Source: Bacillota bacterium (GTDB taxonomy: Bacteria > Bacillota > Sulfobacillia > Sulfobacillales > Sulfobacillaceae). From it: 64,000 nucleotides of DNA. Position numbers and translations under genes: made by a program. A model generated the notes under the pieces. It did not search any database and was not told the origin of the DNA. It worked only from the letters and a program-made list of their open reading frames with translations. Below are positions 46,098 to 54,359 of the stretch, piece by piece (position 1 is the stretch's first letter; each line of letters starts with the position of its first letter). Where the stretch lies: assembly GCA_021820965.1 (NCBI GenBank), contig JAKACZ010000001.1:186001-250000 (forward strand), written 5' to 3'.

Positions 46098-47513
46098 TTA
46101 GACACTCACGGTCCGTTGAGTATACTGCCAGCCGTCCCCCCGGTGGGGGACGCGGCAGTGTTTGTAGCTCGTCTCGGGATTGATGCCGGTTCCGGTTCCA
46201 ACGACAATCACCCCTCTCGCTTTGACGGTCGCCCGGCCGGTCCAGGTGCCTGTGTATTTCCCGCGCGAAATCACGGCCCGAACGAGGTCCCCGGTTTGGA
46301 ACCCGAAATGGCTTTTCTGCCGAGACAAGTGCCGGATGGGAAACCCGTATTTGTCCGTCCGGCAGCGTTGCCGGTTGCCGCGGCCCTTGGCCGACCAGAC
46401 ATGGATGTACACGGGCAGCGCGGTGAAGGATTCAGGGGTGCTGGCGCCGACGCACAAGGCGTCGTAATAGTGCTCCTTGGGAAACGTGTGCGCAATCCGC
46501 TGCATCTTGGTCCGTGCGCCGGACCCGCCTTCGGCCGGGAGCCCCGTGGCCTGCAGTTGGTTGTAGAGCCGCCAGCGGGTGGCGTTCATCCCCCTTCGGG
46601 GACTTCCGAGGGTCGGCGCCGCCGCATTCTTCAGCGGGGCTTTCATCTGGCGTTGGATCCGCTCTAGACGGGTGGCTTCCCAGCGGGCCCGCTCCTGTTG
46701 CTTGTAGGGATTCTTGTCGGCATAGGCTTTGGCGTGCTGAGCCGCCCGTCGCCGCCGCCCGGCATCCCGCGCGAGAAACTCGGTCAGTGGCTGATTGTTC
46801 TTGCTGGTATTGCAAAGGGAGCACGCGAGCGCCAAATTGGAGACGCGGTCCGAGCCGCCCAAATCCTTGGGATGGACATGCTCAACCTGGAACTCGCCAT
46901 CCTCGGCATCGCAGTACGCGCAGCGCCGATCCCACTTCTCCAGCAGATACTCGCGAATCTCATACCCTAACAGCGTGCCTTGCTGGTACTCGATGCCCGA
47001 GATTTCCGGGTTCTGCATCTTCTGGGTGTCAAACTTGACGTGTTCGACGCTCAGATCGGTAATGGGCGCGAGTTTCCGGAACTTGGCCACGGCCCGGAGG
47101 GTCTGATCGACCCGGGCTTTCAAACTGGGCGGCAGCCACCCCGTCCGGCGCCGGCGGTTATCAAATCGCGCGACCCGATACCGGGTGTGGCGAAATCGCC
47201 GCCCGCGCCGCACGCTGGCCCGGGCTTGAAGACGCCCCTTAATGTTAGGTTTGTGGACTATCTCCCCGAAGAAGACCACCTTAGCACCATGCTGACCATC
47301 CAAAATCATGGCCATGCCGGTGGTCTTGCTGCCAGGATCCAACTTAAAACGGAGGGGCTGCAACGCGGAGTCTTCGACTCGGCGATCTTTGAGACGGATC
47401 GTGAAGGGGGCCATATTGTGAATGACGGCCCGGCCCCGATCCAATAGGAGCCGTGCCCGTTTCTCTGTGCACGGCATTAAAGGCTTCTGACGCTGATCGA
47501 ACACAAAAACCAT
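46098..47513 (-). CDS. iscB: IscB RNA-guided endonuclease
   Basis: 471 residues, all IscB domains present and intact. PLMP domain: FVFDQRQKPLMPCTEKRA at 3-20. RuvC-I: FKLDPGSKTTGMA with the catalytic Asp. Arg-rich bridge helix: RRGRRFRHTRYRVARFDNRR. RuvC-II: DLSVEHVKFD with the catalytic Glu. HNH: CAYCDAEDGEFQVEHVHPKD, then NLALACSLCNTSK. RuvC-III: HYYDALCVG with the catalytic Asp. IscB is the ancestor-like relative of Cas9 and cuts double-stranded DNA guided by an omega-RNA encoded just upstream, as here. GGAAAGGAG lies before ATG 47513. No frameshift or missing catalytic residue is visible, so it should be functional. Confidence 0.96.
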   Translation of the reverse strand: MVFVFDQRQKPLMPCTEKRARLLLDRGRAVIHNMAPFTIRLKDRRVEDSALQPLRFKLDPGSKTTGMAMILDGQHGAKVVFFGEIVHKPNIKGRLQARASVRRGRRFRHTRYRVARFDNRRRRTGWLPPSLKARVDQTLRAVAKFRKLAPITDLSVEHVKFDTQKMQNPEISGIEYQQGTLLGYEIREYLLEKWDRRCAYCDAEDGEFQVEHVHPKDLGGSDRVSNLALACSLCNTSKNNQPLTEFLARDAGRRRRAAQHAKAYADKNPYKQQERARWEATRLERIQRQMKAPLKNAAAPTLGSPRRGMNATRWRLYNQLQATGLPAEGGSGARTKMQRIAHTFPKEHYYDALCVGASTPESFTALPVYIHVWSAKGRGNRQRCRTDKYGFPIRHLSRQKSHFGFQTGDLVRAVISRGKYTGTWTGRATVKARGVIVVGTGTGINPETSYKHCRVPHRGDGWQYTQRTVSV

Positions 47514-47524
47514 GAAGCAAACTC

Positions 47525-47841
47525 CTTTCCCTTACGGGACTGGTGACGTTTTCTGGCGACAATCTCTCCTCGCCAATGTTCCGATGGGTTGCATCATCCC
47601 TCCGCACGGCTCGCGCTACCCCGAGCTGGCGTTTAGCGGAGGACCAGAGTCCCGGGAATTCGTTTGAAGCCCGGGAGAGAGCCGGGAACTGGAGAAGCAT
47701 TCCCGGGTCTGCACCAAAGGAACGGAGCCGCTCGCTCCCCGAGGCCGTCAAAGCCCCTGTCGATTCCGGCGGCTAAAGCTGGTCAACCGGTGGAGCTTGC
47801 GGTTTCCCGCAAGCTCCGGCTTTCAGGCCGGGGTGGTTGAC
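47525..47841 (-). ncRNA. Omega-RNA (HEARO) of the intact IscB
   Basis: About 315 bases upstream of iscB without coding sequence but rich in stems. The 5' end reads GTCAACCACCCCGGCCTGAA, with a GGCC/GGCC-type hairpin, then GAGCTTGCGG-GAAA-CCGCAAGCTC and CCGGTTGACC, which pairs back to GTCAACC (a pseudoknot-like arrangement). Near the 3' end is CGCTAAACGCCAGCTCGGGG followed by CATTGGCGAGG, the conserved HEARO motif region. The variable guide is expected to be the bases just 5' of GTCAACC (47842 to about 47861). Ends are approximate. Confidence 0.85.
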
Positions 47842-47842
47842 G

Positions 47843-47935
47843 ACAATGAGTGCAATGCCGGGCTAGCTCTCAAGAATTTCCGCGCCCGTTTTTCGTTGTC
47901 AAGTGCTCCCGATGGACAGCTAAAGCATAGACCAT
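47843..47935 (-). pseudogene. iscB: Decayed start of an older iscB copy
   Basis: ATG 47935 begins MVYALAVHREHL. One base over, the frame reads DNEKRARKFLRASPALHSL, matching the first ~32 residues of IscB (compare MVFVFDQRQKPLMPCTEKRA of the intact copy). The match stops at 47842, where the omega-RNA of the intact element begins. This is what remains of an iscB gene interrupted by insertion of the second element and since mutated. Confidence 0.75.
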
Positions 47936-47944
47936 GACTTCCGT

Positions 47945-48223
47945 CTGACCCCCTTTTGTGAGGCTCGCTTTGTCTTCGCACTGCATAGCTCGCCTCGCTA
48001 ATGTTCACTCAGGGCGCCTTGCCTACACCGAGTGGGCGTTTAGCGAGGCCGGGAACGGCTGGAGAAAACCCTGCATCATCCCACAAGCGGGGCCTGCAGA
48101 GGCTCCTTGGCTCTGCACCGGTGGATTCGAGCCGTTTCGCCCAGGGGTCGCCGGGACAAAGCTGGTCAACCGATCAAACCTAACGCCTCCTCAAGCTCCC
48201 GCCTTTACACCGGGTTGGTTGAC
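47945..48223 (-). ncRNA. Second, diverged omega-RNA (HEARO) copy
   Basis: This region has the same order of motifs as 47525-47841: 5' GTCAACCAACCCGGTGTAAA, GGGAGCTTGAGG, GGTTGACCAGCTTTG, then CTCGCTAAACGCCCACTCGG and ACATTAGCGAGGCGAGC near the 3' end. It differs in many positions, so it is an older copy in the same orientation. It precedes only the decayed iscB start (47935-47843). Whether it is still transcribed is unknown. Its guide would be the ~16-20 bases from 48224 upstream. Confidence 0.75.
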
Positions 48224-48282
48224 GCATATAATTACCGCACATCGACCTGTTGTTCGGAACCATTAACTCTCCTCTGCTTCGG

Positions 48283-49479
48283 TTATGCCCCCAGCACTTT
48301 CGGACCCCATTGGGCTTGGACGATGGCAGCCGCTTTATTTGACTGGTTGACAGTTGGGAATACTGCTTTTGCGTACGCCGAAGCGGGGGGAAGTTTGGCA
48401 GCCAACGCTGCGGGAACCTTCCCCCTTTTAACCAGGTCGTCATATCGCACGGGATGCGCATAGCCCTTCAAGTATAGGAGTTGACCTTCGTCCGAGTACA
48501 AAAACTCTTCCCAAAGCCGAGCCGCATCCGGATGATATGAGTAGCGGCTCACCGCCTGGCAGTAAAATCCGCCGACAACACCGGTGCTGGGTACGGCAAT
48601 GCTAAGCGGCGGGTTGCCGTTCCATTGGTATTTGTACCCCAAGAGGAGATAATCCCACTTGATGGCGATAGGAGTGGTCCCCTTGGCAATATCGGCGGGA
48701 TAGTTGTCCACAGGAATGAAATTTCCTCGCTTCTTCAGTTCCGCAAAGAAATCGATGCCGGGGGTGATGTTGTCCAAGGAGCCTCCATTAGCCAGGGCGG
48801 CCGCGAAAACCGCCATAAATGCATCCTGCGCTGTTCTGGGATCGCCGTCCAAGGACACCATGTTGCGGTACTGTGAACTTAACAAGTCCGACCATTCCTT
48901 GGGCATCGTTTTGACCACCCTGCGGTTCGCACCGAAAGCGACCACCCCGTAGTAATCCCCCGTCCAATATCCCTCGGGATCCTTCAGATTGGCGGGAATG
49001 GTGTCCCATTCGGAAACCTTGTAAGGGGCCCACAGTCCTTGACTCTTGCCCTTGACCGCAAAAGACGGGCCCACATCGACAGCATCCGGCTCTAGACTGT
49101 GCGTATTCTTGTAAGACGTTATCGCCTGCATCTCCTGAGCCGAGGAATCATCCGGGGCCATGCTGTTGACGTGAATGCCATACTTCCCCTGAAAAGCACT
49201 GATAATTTCGCCATAATTGGCCCAGTTGGGCGGCAATGCGATCACACTGAGCGCGCCTTCTTTTTTCGCCTGGCTTTCCAACTTCGGCAAAAGCGCGGCG
49301 CTACCCGACGATGGTGTCTTGAACCCCGACGATTTGGCAGAACTCGGGGTCACTCCGCAAGCCGCCAAAAACGCAGCCCCAGCCAGCCCCATGGTTGAAC
49401 CCAGCCCATATTTTAGCAACTGCCGGCGACTGAATGACTTGTCCCAGGACTTCGACCACTCGATCAATTCGTCACTCAA
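48283..49479 (-). CDS. ABC transporter substrate-binding protein, Tat-type lipoprotein (PotD/Fbp-like)
   Basis: A 398-residue type II periplasmic binding protein. The N-terminus has a twin-arginine motif (SRRQLLKYG), a hydrophobic stretch and a lipobox AAFLAACGVT, so it is probably folded before Tat export and lipid-anchored. The mature part has GALSVIALPPNWANYGEIIS, the hinge region and YDDLVKRGKVP. Such proteins bind polyamines, iron, phosphonates or sugar phosphates. TTG 49479 follows AAGGAGGAG. The two permeases and ATPase that complete the importer lie 2.4 kb downstream, past the IscB insertions. The neighbouring glp genes make a glycerol-phosphate-type ligand conceivable, but this is a guess. 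Confidence 0.9.
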   Translation of the reverse strand: MSDELIEWSKSWDKSFSRRQLLKYGLGSTMGLAGAAFLAACGVTPSSAKSSGFKTPSSGSAALLPKLESQAKKEGALSVIALPPNWANYGEIISAFQGKYGIHVNSMAPDDSSAQEMQAITSYKNTHSLEPDAVDVGPSFAVKGKSQGLWAPYKVSEWDTIPANLKDPEGYWTGDYYGVVAFGANRRVVKTMPKEWSDLLSSQYRNMVSLDGDPRTAQDAFMAVFAAALANGGSLDNITPGIDFFAELKKRGNFIPVDNYPADIAKGTTPIAIKWDYLLLGYKYQWNGNPPLSIAVPSTGVVGGFYCQAVSRYSYHPDAARLWEEFLYSDEGQLLYLKGYAHPVRYDDLVKRGKVPAALAAKLPPASAYAKAVFPTVNQSNKAAAIVQAQWGPKVLGA

Positions 49480-49595
49480 GAATTTCTCCTCCTTCGGATT
49501 CGTTTCTATCGAGCAACCGCGTTAATATCCAACCTGAAATCTATACGCACCATGGGGCCACAACCAAAAATCTCCTGATGGCTGATATCCGGACA

Positions 49596-49621
49596 CGAAA
49601 CAATACAGCTCTATTGTTTCG
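49596..49621. promoter_or_regulatory. Perfect 10-bp inverted repeat upstream of the binding-protein gene
   Basis: CGAAACAATA (49596-49605) and TATTGTTTCG (49612-49621) are exact complements around the 6-base spacer CAGCTC. The repeat sits ~117 bp upstream of the binding-protein start. It is followed by no T-run, so an operator for a dimeric regulator is more likely than a terminator. The rest of the gap 49480-49901 has no recognisable gene. Confidence 0.55.
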
Positions 49622-49901
49622 GGCTATCTCCGGAATACTCCAGCCCAACAGGAGAGGCAGGAAAAATGAATTATCGTAGGCGTTAATTCGCCAAATCTTA
49701 CGAAAGTCCTGCTTGTTTTCCTAGGGTTTATTCTGAAAATTTCCGGCGCTGTGGCTGTACGAAGCTGACTGCTTCCGCTTATGGAGGGAGGATTGCTCCA
49801 ACGCGAAAATAATGGTGCTGAAGACCACTCCCCAAACCTCAACGCCGGCAGCGGACGACACTCGAACTTTTTATCGCCCGCATCTGTCTCCACGTGGCCG
49901 G

Positions 49902-50480
49902 TCATCCCATACCTTCCTTCGCTGCCTGCCATAACGATCGATTACTAGTCGACACGCCCCGGGCCCCACAATCCAACATTTTGTGCACTTCCTCGACGGT
50001 GGTGATGAGCCCCCCGGCAATAACGGGGCACGGCACCTCTCGAACGACCCGGCGCGTGGCCTCGGGCAAGATGCCGGGCAGCGTCTCGATCGCATCCGGG
50101 CGGGTGGACTGAACCTGGAGAATGCCTGTGCCCACCGACTGACTGTCCAAAAGAAAAATCCGCTGAATGGCAATGAGTCCAACGCGCTTGGCATGCCCGA
50201 TGACTGTCGAATGGGTGCTAATAATACCATTCGGTCCGGCGTATTCGGCAAAAAACTTGACTCCTTCCCCATCCGTGGAGAGGCCGCGCACCATATCGAC
50301 ATGAACAAACACGATCCAGCCGCGCTTCTGTAAGAGACCCGTGGCCTGAGCAACCGCGTCTAGCGGCCCGCCGAGAATGAATACCCACTTGGGCGCCAAT
50401 TCCCATGGGTCAAGATCACGCCACTCCTCAAATCGACGGATTGCCGGAATGACTCGCGGAACATCCAGGCGACGCATCAT
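49902..50480 (-). CDS. glpP: Glycerol-3-phosphate-responsive antiterminator GlpP
   Basis: About 192 residues of the GlpP family (TIM-barrel-like): WVFILGGPLDAVAQATGLLQ, then VFVHVDMVRGLSTDGEGVKF, LIAIQRIFLLDSQSVGTGIL and PCPVIAGGLITTVEEVHKML. In Bacillus GlpP with glycerol-3-phosphate binds leader mRNA of glp genes and prevents termination. Its start overlaps the glpC stop (ATGA) and GGAGGTG lies upstream. A matching leader terminator occurs at 54290-54321, so the operon product controls its own operon. Confidence 0.93.
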   Translation of the reverse strand: MMRRLDVPRVIPAIRRFEEWRDLDPWELAPKWVFILGGPLDAVAQATGLLQKRGWIVFVHVDMVRGLSTDGEGVKFFAEYAGPNGIISTHSTVIGHAKRVGLIAIQRIFLLDSQSVGTGILQVQSTRPDAIETLPGILPEATRRVVREVPCPVIAGGLITTVEEVHKMLDCGARGVSTSNRSLWQAAKEGMG

Positions 50481-51646
50481 GAGTTCGGCACCTCCTTTTG
50501 GCAGCGCAACCACTGCTCGTAGAGCCAGTGGGCCGGGTGTCTCGTTACCACGCGGGTTGCATGTTCAATGTGTATGGCACAGGTTCCACTGTCAGTAATG
50601 ATCCCGATTGGCCGCTCGCTGTCGGCCTGTTGGCGAAGCTGATCGGATAATCGTTGTGCGGTATCCTCATGTTCCGCCTTAAATGCGTACGAGCCACCGG
50701 CCCCACAGCAGGCCGTATCCGATGGTTGAACATTGAAGCCCGCCCGCCGGAACAGAGTGACTAGGTGCCCGTCTCCGCGGGCAACCTTTCCGCGGCATGT
50801 CGTATGCGCAATCCAGGATGCGTTGGTCGGGGCGGCAGTCTGGAGAGCCTCCCAAAATTCGTTGGGCGCTTCGCCGGCGAGTTCATCAAAAGGTACCACT
50901 GGTGTATTGAGTCTCATCCCGAAGAATCGCGGCCATTCATCGCGCAAGGTTCCATCGCAGGTGGCATTTAGGGTGACAATGGCTTCCAAATCGGTGGCAG
51001 CGTTTAGGTCCACCCAGATCGATCGCCCCATCTGGCGGGCTAGCGCAGGTTGCCCGGCAGCATACGCGGCTGCACCGCAACAACCGCTCCTTTGGGGCAG
51101 CGGGATGACATCATAGCCCCAGATCCTGAGAAGTTCCGAGGCTTTTTGGATTAAACCGGGGTCGTATCCAGCGCTGTAGCAATCCGCAAACAAACCCACG
51201 TGGCCGCGAGACCTTTCGCGATGGGAGGATTTGAGGGATGAGACCACCTCGCGCCGTCTCACGGGAAGTGGCGTCTTTTGGGCAATGCGGCCTAGGCGCC
51301 GTAGTGACCCCGGCGAAACTGCCCACCCCGGTATGCGGGAAACAACATGTGGCCGCGCCAGCATGCCGTCACGCAAGCGAAGCCGCAGTGGTCGGCGAGG
51401 CACGCGGAACTTGTGCTCTGCGATGAGGTGGGCGACGGGTACGTCGACCGGGCAAGCCAACTCACACAGCTGACAGAAGGTGCAGTCATCGACGTGCGGC
51501 ATAGCCTGATCCGTACCCGCCTGGGCGCGCCGAAACCATTCGGGCCCCAACGCCTTGGGGCCCGGAAACTCGGGGTTTACCGATAGCACCGGGCATTGGC
51601 TCACACAAAGTGTGCACTTGAGGCAGGCATCTACTGCGTGCCACAT
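50477..51646 (-). CDS. glpC: Anaerobic glycerol-3-phosphate dehydrogenase subunit C (GlpC-like)
   Basis: 389 residues. Two N-terminal [4Fe-4S] motifs (CLKCTLCVSQCP; CTFCQLCELACPVDVP) are followed by two CCG domains (SGCCGAAAYAAGQPALARQM; TACCGAGGSYAFKAEHE), the heterodisulfide-reductase-D-like arrangement of GlpC. It anchors the GlpAB dehydrogenase to the membrane and hands electrons to menaquinone. It starts 4 bp after the glpB stop with GGAGGAGG before the ATG. Confidence 0.93.
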   Translation of the reverse strand: MWHAVDACLKCTLCVSQCPVLSVNPEFPGPKALGPEWFRRAQAGTDQAMPHVDDCTFCQLCELACPVDVPVAHLIAEHKFRVPRRPLRLRLRDGMLARPHVVSRIPGWAVSPGSLRRLGRIAQKTPLPVRRREVVSSLKSSHRERSRGHVGLFADCYSAGYDPGLIQKASELLRIWGYDVIPLPQRSGCCGAAAYAAGQPALARQMGRSIWVDLNAATDLEAIVTLNATCDGTLRDEWPRFFGMRLNTPVVPFDELAGEAPNEFWEALQTAAPTNASWIAHTTCRGKVARGDGHLVTLFRRAGFNVQPSDTACCGAGGSYAFKAEHEDTAQRLSDQLRQQADSERPIGIITDSGTCAIHIEHATRVVTRHPAHWLYEQWLRCQKEVPNS

Positions 51647-51650
51647 ATTG

Positions 51651-52814
51651 TCAACCCTCCTCCACCGAAGGCATATGGCCCACCAAGGATTGGAATACTT
51701 CGTGAACCGTCCACAAAATCAAGGCGCCGCCATTCCCCTCACGGTCGGGATTCCATCCGCCCACGGTGCGCCCCACAACGGGCATCCCACTATTCCAATC
51801 TACGTGACCTACCCATCCGATCCCGCTGTCGGCAATGCTTCCGACCCGGGTGTCGGTAAGCGGGTTACGAACCGAACCATCAGGCGCAACCACTAAGCCC
51901 CCTCCCAATATGCCACCCGTTGCCAGTACCACCCGGTCGCCGTGCAGTTTTCGGCCGTTCGCGAGTAAAACGTGATTTCCTTCGGCATGGACGACATGCC
52001 CGGTAACCAAGGTCAGCCCTCGATACTTAAGCCAGCGCTCCCATCGGCGCGATACCCGAAGTCCCCCGACTGACGGAGGTAGAAGCGGTACCTCTCCTAT
52101 CGGACGGTCGACAATCCGCGCAATTTCTCGGAGCAAAGATTCGACCTGATCGATGCCGAGTACCTGCGGAAAAACCACGGCGGCGTCTTTTGGCCACTCT
52201 TTGGCCGTCAGCGCGCCGAGCAGCCATTGCCGCCCAAGGTCCGAGTCCAGGTACCACGCCCAGTTCAATGCGTGCCAGCCCTCGCGCCAGGGGGATGGCG
52301 GCTCCAGCCGGATGGTTTCTGCGCGGTGGCCCGTTGCCCACTGGTATACGACTGATACCGCACTTGCGGAAAAATCTGCGAGCCCCGGAAACTCCACAAT
52401 CACAACGGGACCCGGGTAATCCGTTGAAAAATGCCAGGCAGGGCTCAAATAGGTCGGTCGCATGTGACCCATCGGTGTCATGATCCAGCGATTCAGCCCG
52501 GGATCCAGGTTGACATTGACCGGAATTCCAACATCCGTCCATAGGGCCTCCAGGTTGAACCACCGTCGTCGCCATAATTGAGTGTCCTTCTGCCGTTCCA
52601 GTTTGCCACTTTGGCGCCACCAAGCATAGGGATTAGTGATCGGTTGCTGATCCGTACCGTAACTGCGAAAGTCCCAATGGCCGCCCCACAGAGGTAATGT
52701 CCCTTGACCATCCGCGACCATGGTGACGCGCCCACCATGTTGCACCAGCAGTGAGGCGAACAAGAGGCCGGCGGGCCCACGGCCCACGATGACCACATCA
52801 GCGCCCCTGCCCAC
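51651..52814 (-). CDS. glpB: Anaerobic glycerol-3-phosphate dehydrogenase subunit B (GlpB-like)
   Basis: 387 residues. An FAD/FMN-type Rossmann start (DVVIVGRGPAGLLFASLLVQ) is followed by WGGHWDFRSYGTD. Near the C-terminus come the second nucleotide motif RVVLATGGILGGGLVVAPDG and SGIGWVGHVDWNSGMPVVG. This matches GlpB, the flavin-containing partner of GlpA in the anaerobic-type complex. It overlaps the end of glpA by 17 bp and is followed closely by glpC, so stoichiometric expression is expected. Confidence 0.85.
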   Translation of the reverse strand: MGRGADVVIVGRGPAGLLFASLLVQHGGRVTMVADGQGTLPLWGGHWDFRSYGTDQQPITNPYAWWRQSGKLERQKDTQLWRRRWFNLEALWTDVGIPVNVNLDPGLNRWIMTPMGHMRPTYLSPAWHFSTDYPGPVVIVEFPGLADFSASAVSVVYQWATGHRAETIRLEPPSPWREGWHALNWAWYLDSDLGRQWLLGALTAKEWPKDAAVVFPQVLGIDQVESLLREIARIVDRPIGEVPLLPPSVGGLRVSRRWERWLKYRGLTLVTGHVVHAEGNHVLLANGRKLHGDRVVLATGGILGGGLVVAPDGSVRNPLTDTRVGSIADSGIGWVGHVDWNSGMPVVGRTVGGWNPDREGNGGALILWTVHEVFQSLVGHMPSVEEG

Positions 52815-54270
52815 GAATGCCTCCTTCGGCCAGGGTCTGCCCCACTAGCGCTTCCTTGAACGCCAACTCCCGTGCGTTATCACCCCAGGCTACCGGCTCT
52901 ATCCCCCGATCACGTTCCTGCCGCAGCGCCCTCAACTCACTCACCGCCCTGAGGACACCGTCATGGGTTACTCGCAGCGCCGCGCCGCGATGAGCGCATA
53001 TAGCCCCTTGACAAGGCCCCATGGCAAACCATAATCGACTGCGCCAGGCATCCATGGGTTCGTTGAGATGTTGGCATAGCTCGTCTTCAGTCACAGTCTC
53101 GCATTCGCAAATCACGCGCCCCGGGCGCCTCTCTCCTACCTCAGCCGGTTCCAATATAGTCCGGGCGCTTAGGCTCGGCCGTGATTGCCCCAGGTACCGA
53201 GTCACAGCGTCACCGGTCTGTTGCGCCATCAGACGGTATGTCGTCCATTTTCCCCCGACAATGCTAAAAGCACCGGTTAACCCGCTTCTGGCACCATGGT
53301 CGAGAACGCGGAAGTCCCTGCTGTGGCGGGCCGCGGCATCCTTTTGATCGCTCTCAAAAAGCGGGCGTACGCCTGAAAAAGCCCGCAGTACCCGCCATCG
53401 GCTCATTGCCGGAAACAGCTTTTGGCCCAGCTGATGAAGATAGTTTGCCTCCTCGCGTGTTGGCTGGGGAGATTCGGGCCTGGCCTGTGCCACCTCGGTC
53501 GTACCCAAGATGACGGTGTGTCCGTGCGGAACCAAAATGTCGCCGTCGCCTGGCAGGGCCAGCCGATTGACAATATGTTGAACCATGCGGTTGGCGTAAA
53601 TCAGCATCAGTCCCGAGGTTAGATGCATACCAAGCTGATCACCGAACAGACGTGCCACGTCGGCCGCCCATGGTCCGGAAGCATTGACGATAGCATCGCC
53701 GGGCACCACGCGATCATAGGATCCCGTGCGCACGGTAACGCCGGTAACGCGTCCGTTCAGCTCCTGCACCCCGGTGACGGTGGCGTGAGTTAGGACTGTC
53801 CCTCCGTGCTTTTCGATATTGCTTCGCAGCAAATAAAGGAGTTTGAAGCCCTCGAGCACCGCATCACGTACGAAAAATCCCCGCGATGCCTCCCGATTGA
53901 GTTCGGGCAAGCGCCGGAACAATGTGTCACGGTCCACTTCCCTGACGGGAATGTCGCAAGCACGGGCTGCGTCTTTCCACCTGGGAATGAATGATTCCCC
54001 AACCTCATCAACCGCCACAAAATAGCCACCGACAGTCTCAATAGCCGACGGAGCAATTCGACGAAGCACGATGTTTTCGTCCCGGCACTGCTTGGCGGAC
54101 ACCGGATCCGTAACAACGTAGCGTGCGCCGCTGTGAAGTAACCCGTGAAACCTGCCCGATGTTCCCGCTCCAATGTCGCCGGATTCCACCACCGTCACAG
54201 GAATACCCCGTAAAATCAGATCCCAGGCGACGCCTAGCCCAGTTGCGCCCCCGCCAATAATAATAACCAT
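52798..54270 (-). CDS. glpA: Anaerobic glycerol-3-phosphate dehydrogenase subunit A (GlpA)
   Basis: About 490 residues. The FAD site at the N-terminus is VIIIGGGATGLGVAWDL. Substrate-region motifs are GRFHGLLHSGARYVVTDP and FSIVGGKWTTYRLMAQQ. A C-terminal BFD-like [2Fe-2S] domain (VICECETVTEDEL; GPCQGAICAHR) marks GlpA rather than aerobic GlpD. It oxidises glycerol-3-phosphate to dihydroxyacetone phosphate. Start set at ATG 54270 with GGGAGGAAC upstream; the frame to 54297 lacks one and runs into the leader terminator. First gene of glpA-glpB-glpC-glpP. Confidence 0.94.
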   Translation of the reverse strand: MVIIIGGGATGLGVAWDLILRGIPVTVVESGDIGAGTSGRFHGLLHSGARYVVTDPVSAKQCRDENIVLRRIAPSAIETVGGYFVAVDEVGESFIPRWKDAARACDIPVREVDRDTLFRRLPELNREASRGFFVRDAVLEGFKLLYLLRSNIEKHGGTVLTHATVTGVQELNGRVTGVTVRTGSYDRVVPGDAIVNASGPWAADVARLFGDQLGMHLTSGLMLIYANRMVQHIVNRLALPGDGDILVPHGHTVILGTTEVAQARPESPQPTREEANYLHQLGQKLFPAMSRWRVLRAFSGVRPLFESDQKDAAARHSRDFRVLDHGARSGLTGAFSIVGGKWTTYRLMAQQTGDAVTRYLGQSRPSLSARTILEPAEVGERRPGRVICECETVTEDELCQHLNEPMDAWRSRLWFAMGPCQGAICAHRGAALRVTHDGVLRAVSELRALRQERDRGIEPVAWGDNARELAFKEALVGQTLAEGGIRGQGR

Positions 54271-54289
54271 TGAGTTCCTCCCACAAGAA

Positions 54290-54321
54290 AAGCCCACAAC
54301 GCACTACGCGTTGCCGGGCTT
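54290..54321 (-). terminator. Leader terminator of the glp operon, probable GlpP target
   Basis: On the minus strand AAGCCCGGCAACGC pairs with GCGTTGTGGGCTT (small internal bulge), followed by TTTTCTT. It lies between the promoter (54360-54388) and the glpA start, ending only ~19 bp before it. A terminator in this place, in an operon that encodes GlpP, is the classic layout for glycerol-3-phosphate-dependent antitermination. Confidence 0.75.
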
Positions 54322-54359
54322 CTCCGTTGTCTCAACCAGCAAGCTGGGACTTTTTTGGT

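Larger units (their letters stand above)
46040..47842 (-). mobile_element. IscB (OMEGA) element with omega-RNA region
   Basis: A self-contained unit on the minus strand: 5' omega-RNA (HEARO) region (47841 to about 47525), intact iscB (47513-46098) and a right-end stem at 46047-46085. No TnpA is present, so mobility would need a transposase in trans, as for other IS200/605-group satellites. The 5' boundary is clear, because 47842 onward is sequence of an older, broken iscB copy. The element divides an ABC transporter operon between its binding-protein and permease genes. Confidence 0.8.

Noticed and set aside
46065..47447. Several long plus-strand ORFs opposite iscB
   Set aside because: They are shadows of the high-GC iscB gene; the minus frame has all IscB catalytic motifs.
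47525..48223. A CRISPR-like or plain tandem repeat upstream of iscB
   Set aside because: Only two long, diverged copies with RNA-like stems and a partial iscB between them; no short repeat-spacer pattern, so omega-RNA duplication fits and CRISPR does not.
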